A stretch of 64,000 nucleotides of DNA from Microlunatus parietis (GTDB lineage Bacteria > Actinomycetota > Actinomycetes > Propionibacteriales > Propionibacteriaceae), in the NCBI RefSeq assembly GCF_013407955.1, contig NZ_JACCBU010000001.1:5146001-5210000 (forward strand), written 5' to 3'. Shown here piece by piece: positions 16,893 to 25,660 of the stretch; positions within the stretch are counted from its first letter, which is position 1; every line of letters starts with the position of its first letter. The position numbers and the translations under genes are program-made. The notes beneath the pieces are model-generated. The model did not search any database, was not told where the DNA came from, and was given only the letters and a program-made list of their open reading frames with translations.

Positions 16893-17921
16893 GTGGACGA
16901 CGCAGCGTTCGCATGGCATCCACTCGCGACGCCGGAGGGCAAGGGCTGGCCCGACGAGGCCACCCTCCGCAGGTACGACCGGTTGCCCCGGCACGCGGAG
17001 GGCCGGGTGTCGGAGGATGTCTGGGGCCTGAGCCGGATGTCCAGCTCGCTCTACTCACGCTTCCGTACCGACGCGACGGAGATCCGGGCCCGCTGGCGGC
17101 TCGGCCTCGAGCAACTGGCGATGTGGCACATGCCGAACGTGGCGGTCAGCGGACTCGATCTCTACGGCGAGAGCGAGCCCGGTTCCTGGCGCTGGGTCGG
17201 CTGCGCGGCCGCCTCCGGCTTCCCCGAGGCGGAGAACGTGCTGGTGACCGGCCTGGACCCGGCCGATCGCCGCTACACGGTCTATTTCGGCCTGTTCAAC
17301 CGGCTCGAGGACATCGAGATCGGCGTGCCGGAGGGGGCGAGCTTCGAGCTGGTGCCGGCCGACCCGACGCCGCCGGTGGTCTACTACGGCACCTCGATCG
17401 TGCACGGAGCGGCCGCGTCCCGGCCGGGGATGACGCTGCCGGCGCAGCTCGGCCGGCGGCTGGGCCGCCCGGTGATCGGGCTCGGCTTCTCCGGCCGCGG
17501 GAAGATGGAGATCGAGCTGGCCGAGTTGATCGGCGAGATCGACGCGGCCCTGTGGATCGTCGACTGCCTGCCCAACATGGACGCCGACCTGGTCGCCGAG
17601 CGGGCCGTGCCGTTCGTCCAGACGTTGCGGGCGCGGCGTCCGGAGGGGCCGATCGTGCTGGTCGAGGACCGGACCTGGACCGGCTCCTGGGCCAAGTCGA
17701 GCCAGGCCGAGCTGTCCGAGGCGAAGCGGGCGGCGTTCCGGGCCGGCTACGAGAAGTTGGTCGCCGACGGGACGCCGGACCTGCACTACGTCGAGGGCGA
17801 GACGCTGCTGGGCCAGGACCGCGACGACACGGTCGACGGCTCCCACCCGACCGACCTCGGATTCCTCCGGATGACCGATCGGCTGGAAGCCGCCGTCGCG
17901 CCGTTGTTGATCAAGTCCTAG
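16893..17921 (+). CDS. SGNH/GDSL-family esterase with GxDLY N-terminal domain
   Basis: 342 residues from GTG 16893, preceded by GGGGGA. The N-terminal beta-sandwich has the signature SGLDLY at about 88-93. The SGNH hydrolase fold follows: block I is YYGTSIVHGAAASRPG with Ser as nucleophile, then GFSGRGKMEIE and the Asp-His pair in DGSHPTDLG. Relatives such as SsfX3 are esterases/deacylases. No signal peptide is seen. Substrate is unknown. Confidence 0.85.
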   Translation: MDDAAFAWHPLATPEGKGWPDEATLRRYDRLPRHAEGRVSEDVWGLSRMSSSLYSRFRTDATEIRARWRLGLEQLAMWHMPNVAVSGLDLYGESEPGSWRWVGCAAASGFPEAENVLVTGLDPADRRYTVYFGLFNRLEDIEIGVPEGASFELVPADPTPPVVYYGTSIVHGAAASRPGMTLPAQLGRRLGRPVIGLGFSGRGKMEIELAELIGEIDAALWIVDCLPNMDADLVAERAVPFVQTLRARRPEGPIVLVEDRTWTGSWAKSSQAELSEAKRAAFRAGYEKLVADGTPDLHYVEGETLLGQDRDDTVDGSHPTDLGFLRMTDRLEAAVAPLLIKS

Positions 17922-17966
17922 CGCTCAGCGATCGTTCCGAATCGGGCGGCGCCCCGTTCCAGCTTG

Positions 17967-18001
17967 CCGGACAACATCCACTTGATCACGAAGTTGTCCG
18001 G
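17967..18001 (+). terminator. Hairpin after the SGNH esterase
   Basis: CCGGACAAC (17967-17975) and GTTGTCCGG (17993-18001) form a perfect 9-bp stem with a 17-base loop that contains TGATCA, 46 bp after the esterase stop. No T-run follows. Confidence 0.5.
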
Positions 18002-18090
18002 GTACGCCCCGACCCAGCTTTGCCGCAGCCTTTCGCCGGGTTTCCGGAGGTTAACTGTCCAGCCGCTGGATGCCTCGCTGACCTCGTAAA

Positions 18091-18105
18091 TGAAAATGGT
18101 TATCG
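18091..18105 (+). promoter_or_regulatory. Fur/Zur-family-like operator
   Basis: TGAAAATGGTTATCG fits the 7-1-7 Fur-family box TGATAATNATTATCA at 11 of the 14 specified positions, in an AT-rich island (TAAATGAAAATGGTTATCG) unlike its surroundings. Actinobacterial Zur sites often begin TGAAAAT. It lies 135 bp upstream of the metal transporter operon. Whether Zur or Fur binds cannot be told from sequence. Confidence 0.5.
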
Positions 18106-18240
18106 TGAGCAAGTGATTCGGGGGCATCGGTGGTACGAGGATGCGGCGGCTGTCCGTCGCCGCGGTCGGGTGGGTGGATCCGACTCGGCGGGTCGCGGGC
18201 CGGCGATTGAACCGTCTCTGTCCGGCCCGGTGGCGATCCG

Positions 18241-19302
18241 ATGACGGTCGGGCTGGGACTGTGGACCCGGCTCGGTGTCGGGTCGCGGCTCGGCCTGGCC
18301 GGAATGATCTTGCTCGTCGCCTTGATCATCGCCGCCGGGACCGGGGTCGCGCTCGGCACGGCTGATCTGAGCCCGGGCGAGGTGATCACCATCATCGGCG
18401 GCGGGCTGGGCTGGGTGCCGGCCGACGCCGCGTCGCCGCGGGACACGGTGGTGGTGCTGCAGGTACGGCTGCCGCGAGTGGTCGTCGCGGCCCTGGTCGG
18501 AGCGGCCCTCGGCGTCGCGGGCGCCGCCCTGCAAGGGGTCTTCCGGAACCCGCTGGCCGAGCCCGGCGTGGTCGGGGTGTCCGCCGGCGGCGCGCTCGGC
18601 GCGGTGATCGCCCTCTACTTCGGGCTGACCTCGATCAGCCGCTGGATCCTGCCCGGCCTGGCGTTCCTCGGCTCGGCCGCGGCGATCGCGGTGGTGCTCG
18701 GCGTCGCGGCCCTCAACACCCGCCGGCTCGTCTCGTCCCTGCTGCTGGTCGGGATCGCGATCAACGCCCTGCTCGGTGCGGTGATCTCGATGATGGTCGC
18801 GACCGCTGACACCGACGACGACCTGCGCAGCATCGTGTTCTGGCTGCAGGGCGGACTGGAGGCACGGACCTGGGACCACGTCGGGTTGATCATCGTGCCG
18901 GTGCTGTTCGGGCTGGTGCTGATCATGACGTTCGCCCGGGACCTGAACGTGCTCGGCCTCGGCGACGAGCAGGCCCGCGCCGGCGGCGTCGACGTCACCC
19001 GGACCCGGATGATCATCCTGCTGCTGGCCGCGTTGATCACGGGAGCCTCGGTCGCGGTGTCCGGGACGATCTCCTTCGTCGGCGTGGTGGTGCCGCACGC
19101 GATCCGGCTGATCGCCGGCCCCGATCATCGGGTGCTGCTGCCGGCCAGCGCGCTCGGCGGTGCGACGTTCCTGATCCTGGCCGACCTGATCGCGCGTACC
19201 GTGTTCGCGCCGGTCGTGCTGCAGGTCGGCGTGATCACCGCCCTGGTCGGTGCGCCGGTGCTGCTCTGGTTCGTCGTCCGGTCCACTCGGGAGCGGCTCT
19301 GA
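18241..19302 (+). CDS. FecCD-family ABC permease (iron/cobalamin/heme type)
   Basis: 353 residues, about ten helices. Family motifs are RLPRVVVAALVGAALGVAGA, the conserved QGVFRNPLAEPGVVGVSAGGALGAV, and FVGVVVPHAIRLIAGPDHRVLLPASALGGA, which contacts the ATPase. It forms the membrane channel of a type II importer for siderophores, heme or cobalamin. The first of six tightly spaced genes; the next start overlaps its stop by one base. Which metal complex it carries is not visible from sequence. Confidence 0.9.
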   Translation: MTVGLGLWTRLGVGSRLGLAGMILLVALIIAAGTGVALGTADLSPGEVITIIGGGLGWVPADAASPRDTVVVLQVRLPRVVVAALVGAALGVAGAALQGVFRNPLAEPGVVGVSAGGALGAVIALYFGLTSISRWILPGLAFLGSAAAIAVVLGVAALNTRRLVSSLLLVGIAINALLGAVISMMVATADTDDDLRSIVFWLQGGLEARTWDHVGLIIVPVLFGLVLIMTFARDLNVLGLGDEQARAGGVDVTRTRMIILLLAALITGASVAVSGTISFVGVVVPHAIRLIAGPDHRVLLPASALGGATFLILADLIARTVFAPVVLQVGVITALVGAPVLLWFVVRSTRERL

Positions 19303-20111
19303 TGATCGGTTCAACCCTGCTGGAGCTGACCGAGGTCACCGTGATCGGCGGCGACACGACGATCGTGGACCGGGTCACGACCACGGCCGCCGCCGGCTCG
19401 GTGATCGGGCTGATCGGGCCGAACGGCGCGGGCAAGTCGACCCTGTTGCGGACGGTGACGGGCACGGTCCGGCCGGCGGCTGGATCGGTGCTGATCGACG
19501 GCCGGCCGATCCGCGGCTGGTCGGCCCGGGAGCTGGCGCGCGCCGTCGCGTTCGTACCGCAGAACACGAACGTCGATTTCGGGTTCACCGTTCGTGACGT
19601 GGTGCTGATGGGGCGGCACCCCCACCTCGGCCGGTTCGGTGTCGAGGGTCCGGCCGACCGGGAACTTGCCGAGGCGGCCCTGGAGCGGACCGGCACCGCG
19701 CGGCTGGCCGACCGGGTGATCACCACGCTGTCCGGCGGCGAACGTCAATTGGTCCTGATCGCGAAGGCGCTGGCGCAGCAGCCCCGGATCCTGGTGCTGG
19801 ACGAACCGGTCTCCGCCCTCGACCTGCGCCACCAGCTCACCGTGCTGCGCCTGATCGAGGCCGTCGCGGCGACCGGCTGCCTGGTCGTGGTGGCGATCCA
19901 CGACCTGGAACTGGCCGCCCGGTGCTGCGACCGGCTGTTGCTGCTGGACCGGGGCCGGCTGCTCGCCGACGGCCCGCCGGCCGAGGTGTTGCGGCCGGAC
20001 CTGATCCGGGCCGCCTTCGGGGTCGAGGCGTCCGTCCGGCCCCATCCAGACCTGAACACGATCACGGTCACGGCCCTCGACGCCGTGGACCGGGAAGGAG
20101 AACTCCGATGA
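19302..20111 (+). CDS. ABC importer ATPase (FecE/HmuV/BtuD type)
   Basis: 269 residues with a complete nucleotide-binding set: Walker A GPNGAGKST, Q-loop in AFVPQNTNV, signature LSGGERQ, Walker B ILVLDEPVSALD and the switch His in VAIHDLELAARCCD. It energises the FecCD permease encoded just upstream. The start ATG overlaps the upstream stop in TGATG, and its own stop overlaps the lipoprotein start in ATGA. Confidence 0.92.
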   Translation: MIGSTLLELTEVTVIGGDTTIVDRVTTTAAAGSVIGLIGPNGAGKSTLLRTVTGTVRPAAGSVLIDGRPIRGWSARELARAVAFVPQNTNVDFGFTVRDVVLMGRHPHLGRFGVEGPADRELAEAALERTGTARLADRVITTLSGGERQLVLIAKALAQQPRILVLDEPVSALDLRHQLTVLRLIEAVAATGCLVVVAIHDLELAARCCDRLLLLDRGRLLADGPPAEVLRPDLIRAAFGVEASVRPHPDLNTITVTALDAVDREGELR

Positions 20112-21091
20112 GACGATTGATCATTCCGCTGCTGTTGTTGATCATGGCGACCGGCTGCGCCGCGACGGCGGCGGCACCGCCGGGCGACGGTACGGGCGGG
20201 GCGGCCGCCGGCTCGGACTGGCCGCGGACGATCGAGTATCCGGGCGGGTCGGTGACGCTGGCCGCGGCGCCGCAGCGGGTGGTGGCGCTGTCCTCGGACG
20301 TTGCGGACGTGGCGCTGCAGCTGGTCGAGCCGGCGCGGATCGCTGCCGTACCGACGCTGACCACGAACCCGAACCAGTCGCTGCGGTCCGCAGCGGCCGG
20401 GAAGGTCGCCGGCCGGCTGGCCTCGGCCGCCGGGGCGGATCCCGAATCGGTGCTGAGTTTCGATCCGGACCTGGTGCTGGTGACCACCCGGCACGACGCC
20501 GAGAGCGATGCGTTCGCGATCTTGGAGCAGGCCGGGGTGCCGATCCTCGCGATCACCAACACCTGGTCCGATCCGACGATGTACGCCGACAACGTCCGAC
20601 TGATCGGCCGGGCGCTCGGCACCGAGACCGAGGCCGAAAAGTTGATCACCGACTACCAAGCCCGGTGGCAGCGGGTGGCCGACGCGACGTCCGGGCTCGC
20701 CGATGATCAACGTCCGCTGGCCGGCCAGCTGCGGGTGATCGGCGACACCATCTATCTCTCCGGGCCAGGCTCGATCAACCAGGCCGTCCTCGGCGCTGCC
20801 GGGACCCGTCAGGTGAGCGACGTGCTCGGCCTGCAGAAGAGCCAGCCCGCGGCCACCGAGCAGCTGATCTCGGCCGCGCCCACCCACCTGGTGGTGCTGG
20901 ACAGCACCGGCAAGGGCCGGAGCCAGTACGACACCTTGTTCGGATCGCCGGGCATGGCCGCCGTACCGGCGGTGGCGGAGGGACAGATCCTGGTGCTGCC
21001 GGCCGCCGCGATGTCGTCCGGCTCCGGCGGGATCGACGGCCTGGAAGCGATCGCGCACTGGTTGCATCCCGATCTGGTTCCGGCGCCATGA
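20108..21091 (+). CDS. Substrate-binding lipoprotein (FecB/BtuF family)
   Basis: 327 residues from ATG 20108. A signal peptide (RRLIIPLLLLIMATGC) with lipobox ATGC is followed by the periplasmic-binding-protein fold typical of cobalamin/siderophore/heme receptors: TIEYPGGSVTLAAAPQRVVAL, GADPESVLSFDPDLVLVT and the closing AIAHWLHPD. The membrane-anchored receptor delivers ligand to the FecCD permease. Overlap with the chelatase start (ATGA) ties uptake and chelation together. Confidence 0.9.
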   Translation: MRRLIIPLLLLIMATGCAATAAAPPGDGTGGAAAGSDWPRTIEYPGGSVTLAAAPQRVVALSSDVADVALQLVEPARIAAVPTLTTNPNQSLRSAAAGKVAGRLASAAGADPESVLSFDPDLVLVTTRHDAESDAFAILEQAGVPILAITNTWSDPTMYADNVRLIGRALGTETEAEKLITDYQARWQRVADATSGLADDQRPLAGQLRVIGDTIYLSGPGSINQAVLGAAGTRQVSDVLGLQKSQPAATEQLISAAPTHLVVLDSTGKGRSQYDTLFGSPGMAAVPAVAEGQILVLPAAAMSSGSGGIDGLEAIAHWLHPDLVPAP

Positions 21092-24000
21092 CCACGCCGC
21101 GTCTGGTTCTCGCAACGGTGGGCTTCGAGCAGGCCGCGGCGCTGCCGCTCCGGCGGGCGATCGAGCGGCTGGCCGACGCGGCCGAGTTGATCACCGAATG
21201 GCGCCGGATCCCCGGGCCGGCGGTGCTGGCGGAGGACGCCTCGGTCGGCGAGGCGCTGGACGGCGCGGACGTGCTGCTCACCTCGACCGCCGATCCCCGG
21301 GTCTGCGGACGGCTGGTGGAGTTGATCATGGAGCGGCCCGGCCTCGCTGTCGTACCGCTGCTGCTGGCCGATCAGGAACTGCTCGGCCGGACCCGGCTCG
21401 GCGAGTTCGCTCCGGCCGAGCGGCCGGCGGAGACCCGGGAGTCGATCATGGCCGCCGCCGGGGCGCTGGCGACGGCCGGGGCAGCGGTGCCGGCCGAGCT
21501 CGGTCCGGTCCTGCGCGCCTCGGCCGCGCTGGCGCACCGGCTGCCGGCCGGCGATCTCCGGACGCTCGGCCTGGTGATCATGAGTTTTCGCCAGCTCAGC
21601 ACCGGGAACCTCGTGCTGGCGCTGCGCCTGCTGGCCCGCCGGACCGGAACGGCCCGCGGGCCGGTGGACGACCTCGGCGTCCCCGAACTGCAGCCGGAGC
21701 ACGGACTCTGGCATCCGGCCGGCACACTGCCCGGGCGCGGGACGCCGGTGATCGTCGTGGCGTGCTCGCGGAACCTCCTGTTCAGCGGCAACGACGGCCA
21801 TCTCCGCGCGTTGTTCGACCGGGTCGAGCAGGCCGGTCACCGGGCGGTCGGCTGGTTCGGCTCGACCGCCGATCTTGCCGCGGATCTCGAGCCGTACGCG
21901 GACGGGATCCGGCTCTGGATCAACACCCGCGGCTTCACGCTGAGCGGCCGGCACGGCACGCCGGAGCTGGCCGAGGGTCTGGCCGCGCTGGTCGGCGCGG
22001 ACGTGCCGATGATCGCGGCGATCACGCTGAGCAACCAGACCCTGCAGGAGTGGCTGGCCGACGCGACCGGACTCTCCCAGACCACGGTGGCGATGCAGCT
22101 CGCGGTGCCGGAACTCCAGGGCGGGATAGCGCCGCTGGTGATCGCCGGCCGGGACGCCGCAACGGACGAGCTGGTCGCCGTCGATGATCAACTCGACCGG
22201 CTGGTCCGACTAGCCGACCGGCTGATCAGGCTCCGGGCCAAGCCGGTGTCGGAGCGGCGGATCGCGGTGATCTTGGTGTCGCACGCACCGGAGAAGGGCG
22301 CGATCGGTGCCGCGGCCTCGCTCGACGTCTGGTCGTCGCTGCATTCTCTGCTCGGCGCGCTGGCCGGGTCGGGTTACCGGGTGGACGTACCGGCGGATGC
22401 CGAGGCGACCTTCGATGCTGTCGTCGACCGGGCGGCACCGGCGACCGCACGGGTCCTCGCCCGCTACCACGCCGCCGACTATCTGCGGGAGTACCGGGCC
22501 GGCCGTCGGATCACCGCCGCCTGGGGACCGGCGCCGGGCGAGTTCGACAACGACGGCGAGGCGTTCGAGGTGCACGGTGCGCGGCTCGGCAACGTGACCG
22601 TCTGTTTCCAGCCGTCCCGCGGCTACGGTGCCGATCCGGCCGGGCTGCTGGCCAAGCCGGACGCCACCCCGACCCATGCGTTCGCGGCCTGCTACACCTG
22701 GCTGGACCGGCACCTCGATCCCGATCTGGTGCTGCACTTCGGCACCCACGGCGCCCTGGAATTCATGCCGGGCAAACAGACCGGGCTGGTCCGGACCGAC
22801 TTCTCCGATCACCTGCTGGACGCGATCCCGCACAGTTATCTCTACGTGGCGTCCAATCCGAGCGAGGCGGCGATCGCCAAGCGCCGCTCGGCGGCCACGA
22901 TCGTCAATCACCTGTCGCCGCCGCTCGCCGATGCCGACCTGGACGGCCGGCTGCGCAGCCTGCGCGACGACATCGCCGGCTGCCTGGCCGCCGCCCCGGC
23001 GCTGCGGGCCCAGCGGCTCACCATGATCACCGAGACCGCCGAGGCCGAGGGACTACACCACGACGTCGACGCCGAGCTGGCGACCACTGACCCGGCGGTC
23101 TACCTGGAGCGGCTGGCCGCGACGCTGGACGAGGTGGCCGAGACGCTGATCTCGGTCGGCCTGCACCGGCTCGGCCGCGGCCTGGAACCTGAGGACACCC
23201 GGGCGATCCTGCGAGCCTGCTGTGACCAGGGATGCGACGAGCGCGGCCTGGCCAGCCTGATCGACGAGCCGGACCGGGCCCAGCAGCTGGTGGACGCGGT
23301 GATCGCCGGCCGGTCCGGCGATGATCTTGATCCCGGCTGGCTCGCGTACCTGACCGAGACCATGATCAAACTGGGCCGCAACGACGAGCTCGGCGCGTTG
23401 CTGCACACCCTGGACGGCGGCTTCATCGCGCCGGGGCCGGGCGGTGACCCGATCCGGGAGCCGAACGTGCTGCCGACCGGCCGGAACACGTACGCGATCG
23501 ACCCGACCACGATCCCGACGGCGGCAGCGGTGCGGCGCGGCCGCGACTCCGCGCAGGCCCTGCTGAACAAGATCACCGACACCGGTGAGCTGCCCGAGTC
23601 GGTGGCCCTGGTGATCTGGGGAATTGAAACGATCAAGAGCCGCGGCGAGACTCTCGGGCAGGCGTTCGCGCTGCTCGGCGTGGAGCCGTACGCCGACTCG
23701 CACGGCCGGGTCAACCGGTTCCGGATCCTCGACCCGGAAGCCCTGGGCCGGCCCCGGATCGACGTCGTGCTGACCGCCTCGGGCGTGTTCCGCGACCTGT
23801 TCGGGCAGGCGATGGGACTGCTGGACGAGGCGATCCGAGCGGTCGCCGTCCTGGACGAGGACCCGGAGCGGAACTATGTCCGCAAGCACGCGCTCGAGCA
23901 GGCCCGCGAACTCGGCATCGAGGTCGCCGACGCCGCCACCCGGGTCTTCTCGAACGCGCCCGGCGACTACGGTTCCGGGGTCAACCACGTCGTCGACGCC

Positions 24001-24666
24001 TCGACCTGGGAGACCGACCTCGACCTCGGTGAGCTCTACACGAAGCGGCAGTCCTACGCCTACGGGGTCAGCCTGACCGGCGCCGAGGCGGGTCGGCTGT
24101 TCCGGTCGGTGCTGGCCACGGTCGACGTGACGTTCCAGAACCTCGACTCGGCGGAGCGGTCGCTGGCCGACAGTGACCACTACTTCGAATACCTCGGCGG
24201 CGTCTCGGCCGCGGTGAAGGCCGCCGGCGGCCGGGCGCCGCGGGTGCTGGTGTCCGACACGTACTCGCCGCGGGCGAGGGTCCGCGACATCGACGAGGCG
24301 CTGCGGCTGGAGTCGCGGACCCGGCTGCTCAATCCGCGCTGGTACGAGGCGATGCTCGAGCACGGCTTCCAAGGCGTACGGGAGGTGGCGCAACGGCTGG
24401 ACAACACGTTCGGCTGGTCGGCGACCGTCGACGCGGTGGACGACTGGATCTATTCGGCGGCCGCGGCGACGTTCCTGTTCGACGACCGGCTGCGGGACCG
24501 GATGGCGGCGGTCAATCCGGCCGCGGTCCGCTCGATGGCGCTGCGGCTGGACGAGGCGGACCGGCGCGGACTGTGGCGGCCGAGTCCCGCCGAACGCGCC
24601 CGGCTCGACCAGGTCACCGACCTGCTCGAGGACGCGGTGGAAGGAGTCGGCCCGTCGGCCGCCTGA
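21088..24666 (+). CDS. cobN: CobN-like large chelatase subunit (CobN/BchH/ChlH family)
   Basis: 1192 residues, somewhat short of many CobN proteins but intact. The family hallmark HFGTHGALEFMPGKQTGL is at about 549-566, followed by YVASNPSEAAIAKRRSAATI and, later, NAPGDYGSGVN and a C-terminal PRVLVSDTYSPRARVRDIDE. Such proteins insert Co2+ (CobN) or Mg2+ (ChlH) into a tetrapyrrole using AAA/VWA partners, which are encoded immediately downstream. No other corrin or chlorophyll gene is in the window, so the real substrate is open. Confidence 0.88.
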   Translation: MTTPRLVLATVGFEQAAALPLRRAIERLADAAELITEWRRIPGPAVLAEDASVGEALDGADVLLTSTADPRVCGRLVELIMERPGLAVVPLLLADQELLGRTRLGEFAPAERPAETRESIMAAAGALATAGAAVPAELGPVLRASAALAHRLPAGDLRTLGLVIMSFRQLSTGNLVLALRLLARRTGTARGPVDDLGVPELQPEHGLWHPAGTLPGRGTPVIVVACSRNLLFSGNDGHLRALFDRVEQAGHRAVGWFGSTADLAADLEPYADGIRLWINTRGFTLSGRHGTPELAEGLAALVGADVPMIAAITLSNQTLQEWLADATGLSQTTVAMQLAVPELQGGIAPLVIAGRDAATDELVAVDDQLDRLVRLADRLIRLRAKPVSERRIAVILVSHAPEKGAIGAAASLDVWSSLHSLLGALAGSGYRVDVPADAEATFDAVVDRAAPATARVLARYHAADYLREYRAGRRITAAWGPAPGEFDNDGEAFEVHGARLGNVTVCFQPSRGYGADPAGLLAKPDATPTHAFAACYTWLDRHLDPDLVLHFGTHGALEFMPGKQTGLVRTDFSDHLLDAIPHSYLYVASNPSEAAIAKRRSAATIVNHLSPPLADADLDGRLRSLRDDIAGCLAAAPALRAQRLTMITETAEAEGLHHDVDAELATTDPAVYLERLAATLDEVAETLISVGLHRLGRGLEPEDTRAILRACCDQGCDERGLASLIDEPDRAQQLVDAVIAGRSGDDLDPGWLAYLTETMIKLGRNDELGALLHTLDGGFIAPGPGGDPIREPNVLPTGRNTYAIDPTTIPTAAAVRRGRDSAQALLNKITDTGELPESVALVIWGIETIKSRGETLGQAFALLGVEPYADSHGRVNRFRILDPEALGRPRIDVVLTASGVFRDLFGQAMGLLDEAIRAVAVLDEDPERNYVRKHALEQARELGIEVADAATRVFSNAPGDYGSGVNHVVDASTWETDLDLGELYTKRQSYAYGVSLTGAEAGRLFRSVLATVDVTFQNLDSAERSLADSDHYFEYLGGVSAAVKAAGGRAPRVLVSDTYSPRARVRDIDEALRLESRTRLLNPRWYEAMLEHGFQGVREVAQRLDNTFGWSATVDAVDDWIYSAAAATFLFDDRLRDRMAAVNPAAVRSMALRLDEADRRGLWRPSPAERARLDQVTDLLEDAVEGVGPSAA

Positions 24667-24698
24667 CCATGATCGGAAACGGACCATGATCGGAAACG
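24665..24698 (+). repeat. 17-bp tandem duplication in the chlI leader
   Basis: The unit GACCATGATCGGAAACG occurs twice head to tail (24665-24681, 24682-24698), between the chelatase stop and the true start of the ChlI-like gene. It produces extra ATG triplets before the GGAG ribosome site. Confidence 0.9.
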
Positions 24699-24706
24699 GA
24701 GAACCC

Positions 24707-25660
24707 ATGATCGACAACGAGCCACCGGTCTTCCCGTTCAGCGCGGTCGCCGGCCAGGTGGAACTGAAGCGGGCGCTGCTGTTGTGCGCCGTCGATCCCC
24801 GGATCGGCGGTGTCCTGGCCCTCGGCGACCGCGGCACAGCGAAGTCGACCACCGTCCGCGCGCTCGGCCAGCTGCTGGCGCTGACCGATCCGGATCGAGC
24901 CGTCGTGACGCTGCCGCTCGGCGCCAGCGAGGACCGGGTGATCGGCTCGATCGACCTGGAGGCCGCCCTGACCACCGGCGAGCGGAGGTTCGCGCCCGGG
25001 CTGCTCGCCGCCGCCCACCGCGGCTTCCTCTACGTCGACGAGGTGAACCTGCTCGACGACTACCTGGTCGACGTGCTGCTCGACGTCGCCGCGTCCGGCG
25101 TCAACGTGGTGGAACGGGAGGGGATCAGTCACCGGCATCCGTGCGAGTTCGTTCTGGTCGGCTCCGGCAATCCGGAGGAGGGCGAGCTGCGGCCGCAGCT
25201 GACCGACCGGTTCGGCCTGGCCACGACCGTGTCCACCGAGCGCGACCCGGCCGTGCGGCGGGAGATCATCCGGCGCCGGCTGGACTTCGCCGACGACCGG
25301 GCCGGCTTCTACCGGCGTTGGTCGGGGGCCGAGGTCGAACTCGCGGCGAGCGTGGCCGAGGCGCGCCGCCGGCTGGACTCGGTGGACCTGCCGGACGCCG
25401 TTGTGGAGTCGATCATCGAACTGTGCGTCGCGGCCGGGGCGATCGGGCATCGTGGCGAGGTGGTGCTGAGCTACGTCGCCCGGGCCGGCGCGGCCCTGCG
25501 CGGTGCGGACCAGGTGGAACAGCGTGACGTCGTCGATCATGCGCTGCTGGCGCTGCGGCACCGGGTGCACCGGGAGGCGTTCGACAGCGCCGAGACGGTC
25601 GACCGGCGCCTGCTGGACCTGGTCCGGTCGGTGATCGCTCCTGCTCCCGTACCGGCGTGA
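24707..25660 (+). CDS. ChlI/BchI-like AAA+ chelatase subunit
   Basis: 317 residues from ATG 24707, chosen for the GGAG just upstream; an in-frame ATG at 24686 lies within a tandem duplication. Walker A is GDRGTAKST near 40-48 and Walker B is GFLYVDEVNLLDDYLVD near 105-120. The ChlI insert region GASEDRVIGSIDLEAAL and the sensor LVGSGNPEEGELRPQLTDRF are typical. It powers metal insertion by the large subunit. It takes the place of CobS, which is absent here. Confidence 0.9.
   Translation: MIDNEPPVFPFSAVAGQVELKRALLLCAVDPRIGGVLALGDRGTAKSTTVRALGQLLALTDPDRAVVTLPLGASEDRVIGSIDLEAALTTGERRFAPGLLAAAHRGFLYVDEVNLLDDYLVDVLLDVAASGVNVVEREGISHRHPCEFVLVGSGNPEEGELRPQLTDRFGLATTVSTERDPAVRREIIRRRLDFADDRAGFYRRWSGAEVELAASVAEARRRLDSVDLPDAVVESIIELCVAAGAIGHRGEVVLSYVARAGAALRGADQVEQRDVVDHALLALRHRVHREAFDSAETVDRRLLDLVRSVIAPAPVPA

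Larger units (their letters stand above)
17922..18240. other. Intergenic region upstream of the metal/chelatase operon
   Basis: 319 bp without a convincing gene. It holds a terminator-like hairpin (17967-18001), a Fur/Zur-like box (18091-18105) and about 135 bp of leader up to the permease ATG. I looked for the conserved core of a cobalamin riboswitch (GCCACTG-type B12 box) in the leader and did not find it. Confidence 0.6.

Noticed and set aside
17918..18127. 69-residue minus-strand ORF between the esterase and the FecCD permease
   Set aside because: It reads across the terminator-like hairpin and the Fur/Zur-like box, has no ribosome site, and I recognise no family. The apparent coding look of its C-terminus is not enough.
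18106..18240. Cobalamin riboswitch upstream of the chelatase operon
   Set aside because: Looked for the conserved B12-box core and flanking stems; none recognised by eye. A covariance-model search would decide.
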